From Neofusicoccum parvum (taxonomy: Eukaryota > Ascomycota > Dothideomycetes > Botryosphaeriales > Botryosphaeriaceae), in contig CP087207.1 in assembly GCA_020912385.1 (NCBI GenBank), positions 1,240,001 to 1,304,000 of the forward strand: a stretch of DNA of 64,000 nt, read 5' to 3'. The position numbers and the translations under genes were made by a program. This document shows, piece by piece, positions 32,801 through 45,044 of this stretch (position 1 is the first letter of the stretch; each line of letters starts with the position of its first letter). A model generated the notes under the pieces. It ran no database searches. It worked only from the letters and a program-made list of their open reading frames with translations, and was not told the DNA's origin.

Positions 32801-35800
32801 CGGGTCGGACGCGGCAATTGGCCCTGGGTTCCTTGGGCAGGGCGCAGCCGCTCCCGCTCCCCTCTCCTCGCTCGACCTTATCAGCAACCCCGCGTCTCCC
32901 AAAGCCCCAGAACGGATGGTAGCTTCATTCGGAAACGCAAGAGGGGGCTTCTGATGCAGAAAAAGCAAAGCACATATTGGCGCAGGCCGTCCGGAAACCT
33001 GAAAGTTCAGGCGTCGCCCGCAGCCGGCCAAGAGCACGCATTGGGAAGCGAAGCGTGTCGACACACGGGATGGCTAGCGGTACTGGGAAACATGTCCCGC
33101 TCAGATAGGAGCGGGCGTGTTGTTCATCGCACCGCACCCCCCCAGTTTTAGTGTGTTTTTCGACAGGGATTGTCACACATACCTGAGGCACACATGGGGT
33201 ACACCAAGAAGTACAAGCCTCGTCAAGCCTTTTGTCCATTAGTCTGCACTGCCAACGGCACCGACCCGCGCGACACCGGAATCCCACACGGGCGGCCGCC
33301 CCGTACGGCAGAGAGCGGGCCAGATCGACGGCCTGTCGTTGGTGTTGGGCGGAGCGGTGGCGGCGGGCGCAGGAGAGAGCAGCCTGCTAGCGACACGTTG
33401 AAACTCGCAACTCTGGTACCGACGTGCCTGACAACACGCCTATGGCGAATCGGGAATGGACTGGCCGTCGCAGGTCTGCAACCTACCGCGCCCCAAAACA
33501 ATCCACCAGTACATCCGTACCGCTCTGGGGCGGATGGTGTCCTCTCGCTCTTCCCCGCTAGCGGGGAGCCGTCGCCGCCTTTCCGACGCCCGCAGGATCC
33601 CAACTACAAGAGACCCTTCGCAGCTTTGCCCCGTTCTCCACGCTCTGGACGCCAGCACGGCCGCGCTTCTGCGCTACTCTCCCCAGATCTAGCTTATACG
33701 AGGCGGCCGGCCACAGCCATCAGCTTATTCGCCGTGGCTATACAGCGAACCATGGTTGCATCCCGAACCACGCTTGATTGAGGCATCTCAATGATATAAG
33801 GTCCCTGAAATACTCAGCCGCGTCACATTTAATTTCCACCCTCGCTCGCAGCTAGTTGACAAGCATCGAGGTGGGTTAGCGAGCACTCGCTGCGCTGTAG
33901 CCGCCGATGCTTGCAAGTTCACCATCATGCCGCGTCACACGAGGCGCAACACCGTCCGGTTAGGCCAGCAACACACTCGACCCCCGTCGAACGCCACTTC
34001 TCACCTGCTCGTCGTCTTTCCGGCCGAGGAATTGCCTGCGACGCATCTCCCCGACTCTCCGCACAGTGGCGAAGTGGCGGCACGATGCTGCTTTGACGCA
34101 GCGGTTTCCCAATTCGATTCACCGGCAGGGAAGCAAGGATATTCCAACATTGGCGCAGAACGGAATGCGTGTTTGCCGTGGAGACGATGCAACCACACCT
34201 CGGATATCCTCTTTTCCCTTTGCAGTGGGAGACGGGGCTCGGGCACGCAGGACCTCACCACTGCCCCACGGACCATGATCTTTCCGAGGCCATAAGGCAG
34301 AAGTGAAGCAAAACAGCAGAAAAGCTACCGCACTTGCGAGGACAGGGATTGGCAGGAGGTAGGTCCGAGGGAGAGAATGAGGATAGCGTGCCACACAGCG
34401 CTCGAAACCCGTCGTGATTCGAGAGTGGCTGGTGTCACAGTTGTTTTGGCTCTGCTGCATCGCCACACTACTGACGAACTGGCCAGTGGGCGCTGAGGGC
34501 GGGCACACCGATGAACTGAAGCGCGGCGTGGATCTTGCTAAACCGGCATACACAAGTACATGGAGATTTGAGTTCTTGTGGAGGAAGCAGCTTCCACTGA
34601 GTAGTGCGGTTTTGATGAATGCTTCCGGTCCAGATTCGGAAGTCTCACCGCGCTGGATAGCATGCATACAGCTCTTCACAGCGACATTTGGCATCACGGC
34701 AAGCTGAGGAGCGGTGTGCCACACCCAATGCGCACATCTCCACCGCCGAGCCTTCTGCACTTCTCCCGGGTAACGCGGCATGGAAACGAAGAAGAAAAAG
34801 TATGTCTAATTGTCATCACCAGGTGTGGGTCCATGTTCACGATGGTGGAGTACTGACCACAGCTGGAAGGGCCTTTTCATGCGTGGCGGCTGGCTGCAGG
34901 GCCGCCGCCAGCCTCAACCAGGCTGAATGATGCACCGACGGCCGCTTCGGAGGCCTGGAGCTAGTTCAGCAAGCTGCACGCTGCGGAAAGGCGTCTGTTG
35001 GCGTTGTGCTGTTTTTAGTGCTCCCGGCTGATGGTGCTAAGTCTCACCAAGATGGTTGGTGGCTGGCTGGTCGCGCGAAGCGGTGCCACAGCCGGCGCCG
35101 GCGCAACTTACGACATGCGGACCAGTCTGGTCTGCTGACTGCGGAGTTGGCGGAACGGACGAGCTGGATAAGACGGCACACCAGACACACGGTGCGCCAG
35201 CAGCGGAGCGGAGAGGCGCGGAGACTTTGCTGCTGCAATCTAATCATATCATCGTCATCACGCGCCTCGGCTGCTCTTGCTGGCGGAGGATCGACGACTG
35301 AGACGATGTGGAAAACGGCAATATCGCCGGTCACCACGGCTACCATTCTCATCATCACCATCACCATCATCGCCTTCGTCTCTCTTTCTCCTTTTCCTTG
35401 CTTTTAGTCCCGCCCCCATTGCTTCGTGTCGCCACGACACTTGCACCGCACCATCGCAGTCCTCTTCGCCGTCCAGCCGCCAGCGCATCAAGTGCATGCG
35501 GCCGCGATGCTTTTTCTTCTCGTCATCGCGCATCATTAACTATCTGTCATCACTGTGCTTCCGTCTCCGCCTGCCATGTGTCCGATCATTTCTCCTTTCC
35601 GTCCCGCAAGAGTCAGCCCCTTTCCGAAAAGGGTAATTGCTGGCAGACTGCTTGACTCCTTCACTCCAACCCCACCCGCCCGCCTTTTTTTGCTTCTTCG
35701 CAGAATTTTTTGTGAATCCTTTGCGTCTGATCTTCTGCAGCCAACTATCTTTGGCGACGACGACAGCAACACCTCCTGTGCCAAGAGGCAAAATCTCCGG

Positions 35801-36872
35801 ATCCGTCTCGATCCCATTGGCACCGCCCCCTCCCTCCCCGTCGCGAGGCACGATTATCGCGATGGTGCTGCTGCTGCTGCTGCGCCGCCCGCCGCTCCAA
35901 ATGTCGCTTCTCTGCACGAATCGAGCGATTCATGGGCCTTTGCAATAGCGCCGGGCTGCTAAGCTAAGGTCCCTGGTTCTAATGTCCCTTGACAGCCAGC
36001 CCGGGGTTGATGCGCAGGCGAGATGCACGATGGCTTTAGCGAGACGGGGTACGACTAAGGTGAGAGGGTTGGGATCGGCTCGTGTGACCCGTCCTTCAAT
36101 ATTATTCCACCGTGATGAGTGTATGAACACGGCGCTGGCATCGACCGAGGGGGAAGGGAGAAAAAAAAAAAATCGAGCGCTCCTGCAGCGCAAAAGGGCC
36201 CCCGCAGATGTGCACGGTGGGTACGGATAGGGTGGGGTGCGAGAAGAAGATCAGAGGGGGGAGAGGAGGGCCTCGGGCGAGCCGCTGCCGGATCCACACT
36301 GGTCCAGACGGATGTTCCAACCACCTACTCACGGGCGCAGAATGTCGGTTTCTGCTGCATGCCAGGGCGGGTTTGTCTTACACACGAACATTGCAATCGG
36401 TGTGGGTCAGACTTGACGCGTGCATTCAGCCTGATAGAGCTCATTGAGACCGTCGAAGTGGAGAAAGGATTTATTGGTGCCAGCCCAGGCCTTGCTGGAT
36501 GCCTGAGGTACGTGTAGACCGAGGTTTTTGCGAGGCTTGTGTCAGTTGATGGAAGTCGAGATTAAGTGTGCGCAGAAATGCTGCGGCGATCGGACATGGG
36601 GGTGCTGACATAAGGGTCCGGCAGGCCGGTGGAGCAGCCTCATGAGCGCATTGTCGTACGACTGTTGCATTGCGGCTGGGGCATAGGAGGGGTCGCCATG
36701 GTGCAGTGCAGTATCTTGTGCCGGCGGCGCGGGCGGGCGCGCTCTGCAGGCCTGTGTGGGATGCCTGCAGATTCTGCGTGGGCGCGCGTGCGGCCGATAA
36801 GATGGGAGATACGGAAGGGGTAGGGGTTGTCGGATCACTGCCTGAAAGGTGAGGGGAGATGAGATGTGGATA

Positions 36873-36893
36873 GGGTAGGGGAGGGGGAGGGGG
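36873..36893 (+). other. Canonical G-quadruplex motif
   Basis: Four G-runs of 3, 4, 5 and 5 bases separated by loops of 2, 1 and 1 bases (TA, A, A). Very short loops favour a stable parallel G-quadruplex. It sits in the gene-free interval, and a further GGG-TGGGG cluster follows at about 36905-36911. Confidence 0.7.
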
Positions 36894-39545
36894 TGATTAT
36901 CGTAGGGTGGGGTAGATGTGTGTGTGAGAGCGTCTGGGCAGGGCGGGCGTGTCCGTGTCAGTGTGTTCGAGTCGACGACAAGTCGGTGTGCACAAGAGAT
37001 GGGCAGCGTGGTCCTTGCCATTGGTTGGCCACAGCAGGTCGCCAGTCGCTATAGCGCTTCCTTATGATGTGCCGGCCCGCGCAGATTAACGTTGCGGGTG
37101 ATGTACCTGCATGAACACGAGCACAGGACTGGTGCGTTGCAAGGCTGGCGAAAAAGCAAAGAAGCAGCGGCCGACGCCAGCGGAATCAGGAATTCGCTCC
37201 AGTCGATCCCTGGAATATCGAGCCGAAAATGCCGTTACCTGTCCAGAATTGCTTTTTTCTCTCCCGTCGCCGTGGTTCTGTGAGGGCTCGCCCTTCCTGT
37301 CTCTGTCGCATTAATGCAAGCACGACTAAGCAACTCCAAGCTCCTGGTTGAAGCCTCGTGGGTGGCAGCATCTCGGCCGTGGTTGCTGGAGATGGTATAG
37401 CGATGGGCGGCCGTCTTCGACTAAGCGTCTGGGACGCTGGGATGGCAGCACTTGGCAGCGGCGAAAAGGCTAAAGACACGGACGATGGCGAGGAGCAAGA
37501 GGCGCGAAGCTGGTCGAAAGAAGCCAACGGCCCCGCGCCTTGGAGCAGCGACGAAGGATCAAGGCAAGGCAAGGCGAAGCGCCGAGGAGCCGTCTGCATC
37601 GCCCGTCCCTCGCCCGCTGTCCACGATCCCCAGAAGCGGTGAATACGAGGAGGACCCTGGCAGGCAGACTGACGGCCACCGGAGCCCCGGAGCCACCACA
37701 GCACCGCCCATGTTCCTGCTGGCTCCTCGCCACGCTTGCCCGCCAAATCGGCCCGCGCGATTTTCACCAAACGCCTCTCGGCGGCTCTTTGCTGGCCCTG
37801 CTCGCGGCCACGGCCTGTGACGGCGGGCGCGAGTCGGCGTGGTGTTGAGGTGGGGAGGGCCCCGAGCATAGCGCTGAGAGAGGCAAGGCGACTAAGTGAC
37901 GGCGCGCGCAAGCGCCAAAGTTTAAAGCTCGACACCAGTTGCGTGCCCAGCGCTATGCCGCGCCTAGCAGGAACGCCGCTCGAGCCCTGGGCGAGCGCTG
38001 CTTAGGGCGCAGCTGCTGCACAAGTCACATGTACCGCAGCGGCTGAGCGGCTCTTGGCTCGGGAGAGACCACGGAGCAGTCGCAGAGTCCGCGGTGCCGC
38101 ATGTGAAGGGAAGGCAGGTTTGCACAATGCCGCTGCTAGGCGCAGCTGCTCGCCGCGCGCAGGATATAGCAGCCGGCGCCGGTTGCAAAGGGGCAGAGGG
38201 CAGCAGTCGGCAGTACTCAGTACCCTCAGCCTTCCTCCACACCTTCAGGCTACACCAGATCTGCATCTTGCGCCTTTCCGTCGCGCACATGCCACATCGC
38301 AATCCATCCCATCCTGCGCCGCCCGGGGTGGCCCTCCCACCCTCCGCCCAACCCAATCCCAACTTCCCATCGTCCGGCCGGGCTCCCCCAAAGCGTGAAC
38401 AGAACAGAGGTGTCTCAGAGCATATCTCGCACCAAGAGTCAGCGCTAATCGCGTTGCTTGCGTGCGGTTCCGCCGCCGCCGCTGCACAAAACCGCCGGAT
38501 CGACGCCCGCGAGCCGGCTTCCGATCAGGCACAGGGTCCGCCACCACAGTAAGCTCAAAAGGCCCAAGCCGAGCCGGAGCACATCCGAAGGCAGCTGCGT
38601 CGGTGCAGGGTTTGCGCCATGGCGGGCGGCGTTTCTGGCGGCTTTAGGCATTCCGCGATTCTGTTACCACTGCTGACAGTCGTCTCGCAGCAGGAAAAAG
38701 AAGCGCCGCGCCCGACTCGTACGATTCGCGCGACTCGAGTCCCTCCCAACGTGAACCATGACCAGAACCACTGCGCGAGCTTTGCCCGCCTGGCGGCCCG
38801 TGAGGCTCAAGCGGGAGTGCGCCGAGCGGGCCCGAAGCTTAATTACGATTCGTGCGCGTGTGCCTGCGCAACCGTTGCCCTTCCTCCTCTAGCCTCGGCG
38901 ACCGGTCAGGCAGGGTTTCAGGCTACGGGATTCCTCCCGACGCCGATGGGGACGAGGGAGGGAGGACCCGCTGCACGAGCGCTCCTGCGCTTGCACGTGG
39001 ACTGTTTGGAGGAAGTGGGGATGGGAAGAAAACGGTGTTTCGAGATGGAGGCAGAGACGATAGAGAGACGCCAATGCGTTAGAAGGAGGTATACGGGGAG
39101 CAAGGGGTCTGGCCGCACATAGACCGCCGACAGTCTGGAGTTTTCTCGGCTAGAGGGGGGTACCATGGCGTCGAGGCAAGCCCGTCGTGGAATGTGGCGT
39201 TTGCGGCTTCAGTGTTAGGCGAGAGATGCGCAAAACGTCGAGAGCCCTTGCGCCGCAATGATTAGTGGGGGTGTAGTGCAACGAGAGGTGATTTGCAATT
39301 GTGTCGGCCTCTGTTGTTGTGGAAGAGGCGCCGATGGACTGCCTCGGAGCTCAGTAGTACACCGAGGCCCAAACAGCATTGGAAGCGCCTCGTGAATACA
39401 GAGATCAGAGGGCCTGGATGCAGCTGCAGCGCAATCGAAGGTATTGCGGAATTGTTGGGGGTGAAACCGTGGGCATTGTCACGGCTTTGTATGATCGTTT
39501 GAAGTAACTGAGCTTTCATATGCAACCAAGGATTCGCATTGGGTA

Positions 39546-40744
39546 TTACAGCTTCAACTTCTTGCTGAGATCATCCCACCTCCCTGATCGGAGGGGATCT
39601 AGCTTCCTCAGTTCTGAGAGCCACCCGGCCATCTCTCGAGCCAGCCCACTGTCATCTTTCTGCTTGGCCGTCACCAGTGCCGATGCAGTGTCCAGGAGCG
39701 CCTGGTAAATCCATTTGCAATCCTCTGCTCCCTCGAGCATGTCTTTAATGCTTTCCAGTTCTTCTTCAAAGTATTTGAGCTGCGCATCGCCGTCGAGGTC
39801 CAGAATGATGCAGGCACTCTGGGGGCTGTTCCGGTCCAACGTGCTCATCAGGAAGGCATGGTAAAACCACAACGACTGGTCATACGGATCCGTATAAAGA
39901 GCTTTCTGGATGAGCTCGAGTTCCGCTTTCATAAACTTCCGCCGTGTTCCCTCGTCCGCATTGCGCTCCTCCAGCAGACGTGGAATTAGCTTGCTGCGGT
40001 TGTGCCAGGCGGAAAAGTTGGACAAATTGGTCTTGATCATTTTGGTCGTGTACTCAAACTCAGGCTCAACCATGCTCGTGCCTTTTCCATCCTCGGTGGG
40101 AAGCTTCTCCAGGTTCCTGACGACGTGTCTCCGATAGTCCCAGCCGTGGAAATTTCGGCTATCCCGGCTCAACATCTTGCCTACCAGGCCGAGCTCCTCC
40201 TGCCATAAACGGCGTGCGTAGCTGGTGGGGAGCAGCTCGGTTGACTGCTGCAGCAGCCATGTCCTGTGGTTCCATATCCAGTAGCACTTCGGGAACTTCA
40301 TGAGGAGAGGAATGAGGAACTGGAGGTCGTTCGTGATGTGGTCGAGGACTGCTTCCTGGCCCGACGATAGCCCTTCCGTTTCTGTTGGGGGAGATGCCAG
40401 GCATTCTTTGAAAGTGTGCTCAAGGATCAAGCGGCGGTGGTTCCATATGGTGTAGTACTCTGGATTCTGCGCAAGGAGCTTCGTAATGAGGGCGAGCGCG
40501 TCGGCGGTGTACTGCTTCTCGGCGATCTGAGCGAGACGGGTTAGCTATAGATGTGGCAGCCAACAAGAGCAGCAAAGGACGTGCCTTGGTATTCACTTGA
40601 GCGACCAGGCTGTTGTACTTCTCGATCTGCTCGAGCTCCTTCTGCCTGCTCTGCTCGGGGCGGTCCTGGGTGCGGGGAACGCCATGCTGCTTCTGTCAGG
40701 AGTCTGTGCAGTGCAAGAGGGCAGGCACGACGCACGCTGGCCAT
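39546..40744 (-). CDS. BET4: Rab geranylgeranyltransferase (type II) alpha subunit
   Basis: Three exons: 40744-40736 (nine bases, Met-Ala-Ser), 40686-40585 and 40526-39546, giving 363 residues. With the beta subunit and Rab escort protein it attaches geranylgeranyl groups to Rab GTPases. Prenyltransferase alpha repeats are visible in order: YYTIWNHRRLIL, CYWIWNHRTWLL, NFHGWDYRRHVV, NFSAWHNRSKLI and DQSLWFYHAFLM. The N-terminus reads MAS-HGVPR followed by a charged helix (EQSRQKELEQIEKYNSLVAQVN), as in fungal orthologues, which fixes the tiny first exon. Intron 1 is 49 nt (GTGCGT, CCTGAC, GCAG). Intron 2 (40527-40584, 58 nt) begins GCACGT, a GC-AG intron, with branch GCTAAC and CTCAG acceptor. 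Only that junction keeps the frame into IAEKQYTAD. The mammalian LRR/Ig insert domains are absent, as in yeast. It is divergent from AMA1. Confidence 0.93.
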
Positions 40745-41222
40745 GTCGACGACGCAAGCGGGGGAGTCTCAACGGCGCGGAGGGGAAGGCGAGGGCTGGT
40801 GGTTGGTGCTGCGCTTTCGTCATGCGGCGCCGGCGGAGCAAGGGTCCTTCTCCGACGCGTCGCTGCCCCACCGGCCACGACTTCCGGCCCCTCACCCTCA
40901 CTCGCACTCTTTCTCCTCGCCTCTCCCTCCTCAGTGTCACAACTCCAAAGCCCACTAACAAAGCAGGTCTCACTGGCGGACAGCTCCTCGCCCGAGCTTC
41001 TGCCCCGATATCCTTATCTCTGTCCGGCTGCCCGAGCACTTCGCCCAGCCACCACGTCAAGCCGCCATCGCCGCCTTGGCTCTCCTTCCGTTATTATCGC
41101 CCAACCCTTTCTCGCTTGCTTTCAACAACAAAGCGTCGGTGTTGGGCTGGTCAATTCATCGAACCGGTCTGCAGCACCGGTTCTCTCTCACTTTTCCAGG
41201 AGCCCGCCTTTCTTTTCCTATC
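40745..41222. promoter_or_regulatory. Divergent promoter region BET4 / AMA1
   Basis: 478 bases separate the two start codons. The right half is pyrimidine-rich (CTTTCTCCTC-type tracts around 40905-40935 and again near 41195-41215), common for fungal promoters next to transcription starts. I recognise no meiosis-specific element with confidence. The AMA1 frame is open back to an ATG at 41076, so the 5' limit could move left. Confidence 0.45.
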
Positions 41223-44211
41223 ATGGAGCCTGCGAAAAGGTCACCACGGACCTTCATTCCTGGCATTGTCACAGATCTGGATTCGTCGTGGAGAAAATGC
41301 TACCGCAAAATGAAGCTCGGCAAGATTCCCCTTCTGAGTCCGCGAAGCACTCCTGGCCCCGAGGATAGACAGAGAATCAGCCGCCAGCACACCGACTTGC
41401 CATCTCCTTCTGATTCCTTAACGAAAAAGAGTAGACTTCCCCAACATCAGGCAGGTGACTACTTCAGCTATGATCCAATCACTGGCAGGCAATATGCCAA
41501 ATCCGCCCGATCATCTCCCGAATGCATCGATCTAACGAATCGACCTATATTGACTCCGCCGAGCGATCGATCGAGAGGTGCATTCTCGAGGTCAGACAAG
41601 CTGAGCTCTGTTACAACACGCACTTCAGTAAAAAGCCCCAAGTGCTTTAACAAACGCCATAGAGGCCCTGTTCCAGTGCCGCAGTGGTCGCTTCCATGCT
41701 CTATTCAACCCATTTCTCATGAGAACGCCGAAATCTTTGCACCACAATGGACCCGTGCTCAGGTGGATGGTATGGATGAAGCTGCAAGAGGCTGCCCCCC
41801 GACCCCTCCACCTTCTCCTCCTTTCATCAGACCCAGGCAGTTCGAACTCGGCGAAGAGAGCTTGGAGAAAGATGCAGACGGAGATATCGTCCTTCCGGAT
41901 GCAGACGCACCTCCCCGCCTACTCCACCGTGACAGGAGTTCATTGCGGAGCTCAATGTCCATAGACCTGACCTCACCAGCTAATGCGGCTTTTCCAAGCC
42001 CGGAAGGTTTATCAGCCGATATTTCAACACCGCTTGCTCCGGCGTGTCCTGCGATGGAATCATTCTCGCTTCCGCCAAGGAAATATGAGAAGGATCCGCT
42101 TACCCCTCTCTCGCTAAGTAGATGGGCCCCTGGCAGCGAATCCAGTCTTCGAAACCGGATCGCAAGCAAGCAGCTTGATCGGTTCATACTTCCGCGAAAA
42201 TCCCCAAGGAGCTCTAGGGAGAGCCTTCGTCTGAATACTCCAGCTACCAACCTCTCCGAATTTGAGAAGACAGTACGTCAAAGACACCCTGCTTCCGACC
42301 CCTTTAGTCGCCATATACCGCGCAGCAGCAGGATTCAGGAATCGTCCCAAAGTCTCCAGCGACAACACTCCGCCAGGGGTGGCTCATCTCCCCTGAACCT
42401 GAGCAATCCATTGGCGCTTAGGCACGGTCCACGACAGATCAGCGACGGAGCGGTCTGGAGTGTAGGCGGAACAGCAGTTGTCACGGACAGCGTTCCCGGC
42501 ATCCCAAATGGCCATGGTGGAATGCTCACAAGTGGGACAAATGCGCCGTTACATACTTCTATGTTCTTGACCGAGGGTGACCCTGTCAGTGAACAGGAAG
42601 CCCATGAAAATCGCCTCGCTTATGCCATGAACATTGACCCATCCAGTCGGATTCTTGGATCATTTGAAAATCAAGCAAGCTCAATGCCACATGTGCCAGG
42701 AAGCGGACGTTGGAGCATCCATGGACAGAAGAACCCCACCTGGGTGGATTGCGAGTGGATCAAACCAGATTCGATCACCAGTGGATTTTCCCTCATCATA
42801 TGGCGGGTGGAGGTTTCAAAAAGGCTAACAAGGCTACAGAATCTAAGAAGACGTCGAGGATGAGGAAACCTGTTCCAATCATCCCTTTCAGATATGTTGC
42901 TTTTCTAGACATCTACTCTACTGCTGACAACCACGCACAGTCCTTGATGCTCCTCAACTAAGGGATGACTTTTACTGTTCACTGCTCGCGTACTCCGACA
43001 CAGCGAAGTGTCTCGCCGTCGGCCTTGATAGCAACGTATACTTGTGGTCAGAGTCTCAGGGCGTCGGAACACCAGAAAGTATCAACGTTCCATACAACAT
43101 ACACGTCACGTCTCTGTCTTTCTCCTCTGCCGAGGGGTCTCAGGGAATTCTTGCCATAGGTCGAGCAGATGGATCCGTTGCTTTGTGGAGTGTCTTCGAC
43201 GAGGAGCCACGTTTCAATGCCCAGCAACCAAGTCCAATATCCTGTGTCTCATTCGCGCCAAACACGATAAGGAAATCTTCGATGCGAGACCCGGTGCTGG
43301 TTGTCGACTGTGAACAGCTGCTGGTTGGAGATGAAGTGGGTAATGTATACCTCTTCTCCATCGAGTGGCCCGGCAGTACAGCTCGCGATCTATTTGATTG
43401 GCCTGGTGCAATGACGCTCCTCGCAAAACTCAGCGTCCATTCGCAGCAGATCTGTGGCCTTATATGGTCACCTCTCGGTGAGTTTTTCGCCACAGGCGGA
43501 AACGACAACAATTGCTTTCTCTTTGAAACAAAACACATTCTCTCCGTCCTTCCAGCGCACCAGTCGATGAACATTCGTCGTTCCGGGTCTGGCCCCCATC
43601 ATTACACGGTTACACCCGGAAACGGACCTGTCCCGTCCCTCGAATCTTCCCATGCCAAGCACAAATGGACGCTCAACGCTGCCGTCAAAGCCATGGCTTT
43701 CTGTCCCTGGCAACGTGGTCTCCTAGCTATCGCTGGTGGCTCCAACGACCGCTGTATCCACTTCTATCACACCTTCTCGGGCGCCTGTCTTGCCACCATC
43801 GACTGCAGTGCGCAGGTAACATCACTGATCTGGAGCACGACACGCCGCGAAATCTGCGCCACCTTCGGGTTCGCGCAGCCCGAGCATCCCTTCCGCATCG
43901 CCGTCTTCAGCTGGCCTGCTTGCGAGCAACTTGTTGCAATCCCATGGGCCGATGAGCATCGCGCTCTTTACGCCATCGCGTACCCAGGCGGACCGAATGA
44001 CGGGCGCACCAAGGGTGAAGGCGGGACGTGGTGGAGCAGGACGCAAGTCGAGGGGTGCATCGTTGTTGCAACCAGCGACTCGAGCATCAAATTCCATGAG
44101 GTATGGAGCGAAGACAGGAGGAGGCCTAAATCCATGGGTGTACTGGGTGGCAGTGAGATTCTGGGACAGCTGCATGGGGTCGAAAAAGATGGGGGTATGA
44201 TCATTCGTTGA
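41223..44211 (+). CDS. AMA1: Meiosis-specific APC/C activator, Cdc20/Cdh1-type WD40 protein
   Basis: Proposed exons 41223-42780, 42840-42890 and 42941-44211 give 959 residues. The N-terminal half is Ser/Pro-rich with a C-box-like LDRFILPRKS near residue 317-326. The Cdc20-family entry motif RKPVPIIPF and LDAPQLRDDFYCSLLAYS lead into WD40 repeats (NVYLWSE, GSVALWS, ATGGNDN). The protein ends in Ile-Arg, the IR tail that docks on the APC/C. LRDDFYCSLLAYS and the long N-terminus fit AMA1/Mfr1 better than Cdc20 or Cdh1. Intron 1 (42781-42839, 59 nt: GTGGAT, GCTAAC, TACAG) is canonical and restores ITKSKK. At the next junction the acceptor (CACGCACAG, branch TGCTGAC) is clear, but no GT donor gives the right frame; a GA donor at 42891, a two-base loss, or an assembly error would. 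The start at 41223 has a good context (A at -3, G at +4). Confidence 0.85.
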
Positions 44212-45044
44212 GACGAATGAGGCTCTTCCACCCTCCTGTCCTGATAAATTGATGCGTTGAGGGTCAGTGATGCGGTTTCTCTGGTGAGGAGCAGTCATTC
44301 GTAGTACGGACAGAAAACAATCGTTCGAAGTCCCCAGTCCTCAGAACAAAACCTCAAACCCTGATGTCGAACATTCCTAATGGTAGCTTGCTGCTGCGGC
44401 AGGGAAATTACTTATTTTTCTCTCACGCGTGTGGCGGTGTCTCCCGTGAAAGTAGCGTCCAAGTTGAGCCCATGTGCTGTGATTGCGGAAGATCAGAAGA
44501 CCGTTGACTGCGGCTTGAAGGCACACTAGAGCGGCGGATGGATGTACTTCTTCAGCTATATTTTGTCCTTTCCTATGTTCTACTCTTATAAACTTTGGCG
44601 TGAATCTTGAGTATCAGCTCGCTTGAAAGCCAAGGAAACAATTATTGCCAGAGGTAACATATGAGGAATCTTGAGGTGGCCGATTCCTTGGAGAAATAAC
44701 TGCAGAGGAATAGAAATTTAAATCACCGCCTAGAAATTGGGCCCAATAAATGTCTCGACTGCATAGCCATAGAAATATGAAGGCCACTGCAGGTGGTGAT
44801 TTTCGGCAAGATGGCCGAGCATTTTGACGTCAATGGCAGGGATTGGGCGGAGCGAAGTGTCACGAGTCATGCGAAATCTGGGGGAGTGTGGGAACCGAGG
44901 TCTCAATCACATGCGATGCGAAGCCCGCCGGGCGCAGGTCGCGACAACATCATCATCCATCCGAGCATTCCCCCGGAGAGCATGCGACGCCGTCCAGCTC
45001 CAGCCCCGCCCTCCCTGATGCCCAGCTGAGCCCACCTTCCCACC
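44212..45044. other. Intergenic AMA1 - PXA2
   Basis: 833 bases between co-directional genes, holding the AMA1 3' flank and the PXA2 promoter. The middle (44500-44760) is AT-rich. No gene or structured element is recognised; short frames near 44.8-45.0 kb are not family-like. Confidence 0.45.

Larger units (their letters stand above)
29160..39545. other. 10.4-kb interval without a supported gene
   Basis: The left end (to about 29.6 kb) may contain upstream exons and the promoter of the Uds1-domain gene. Beyond it, GC-rich segments (29.6-31.2 and 37.3-38.7 kb) carry long overlapping frames on both strands with Ala/Arg/Pro-rich, domain-free translations. The 33-37 kb part has lower GC and shorter frames. 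G-run motifs are at 29853-29875 and 36873-36893. No transposase, reverse transcriptase, long terminal repeat, tRNA or rRNA was recognised. Transcribed non-coding RNA cannot be excluded from sequence alone. Confidence 0.5.

Noticed and set aside
34119..34781. 220-codon minus-strand frame with one hydrophobic stretch near residue 145-170
   Set aside because: No homology pattern, no conserved motif, and the hydrophobic run alone is not enough to claim a membrane protein.
35338..35370. Imperfect CAT/CAC-rich tract
   Set aside because: Short and interrupted; simple-sequence drift without further structure.
42781..42940. One 160-nt intron in AMA1 that would join ACC A to TC CTT GAT with canonical GT-AG ends and correct phase
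   Set aside because: It would discard the RKPVPIIPF entry motif, which is conserved in Cdc20-family proteins and preceded by a good 59-nt intron; kept only as an alternative isoform possibility.
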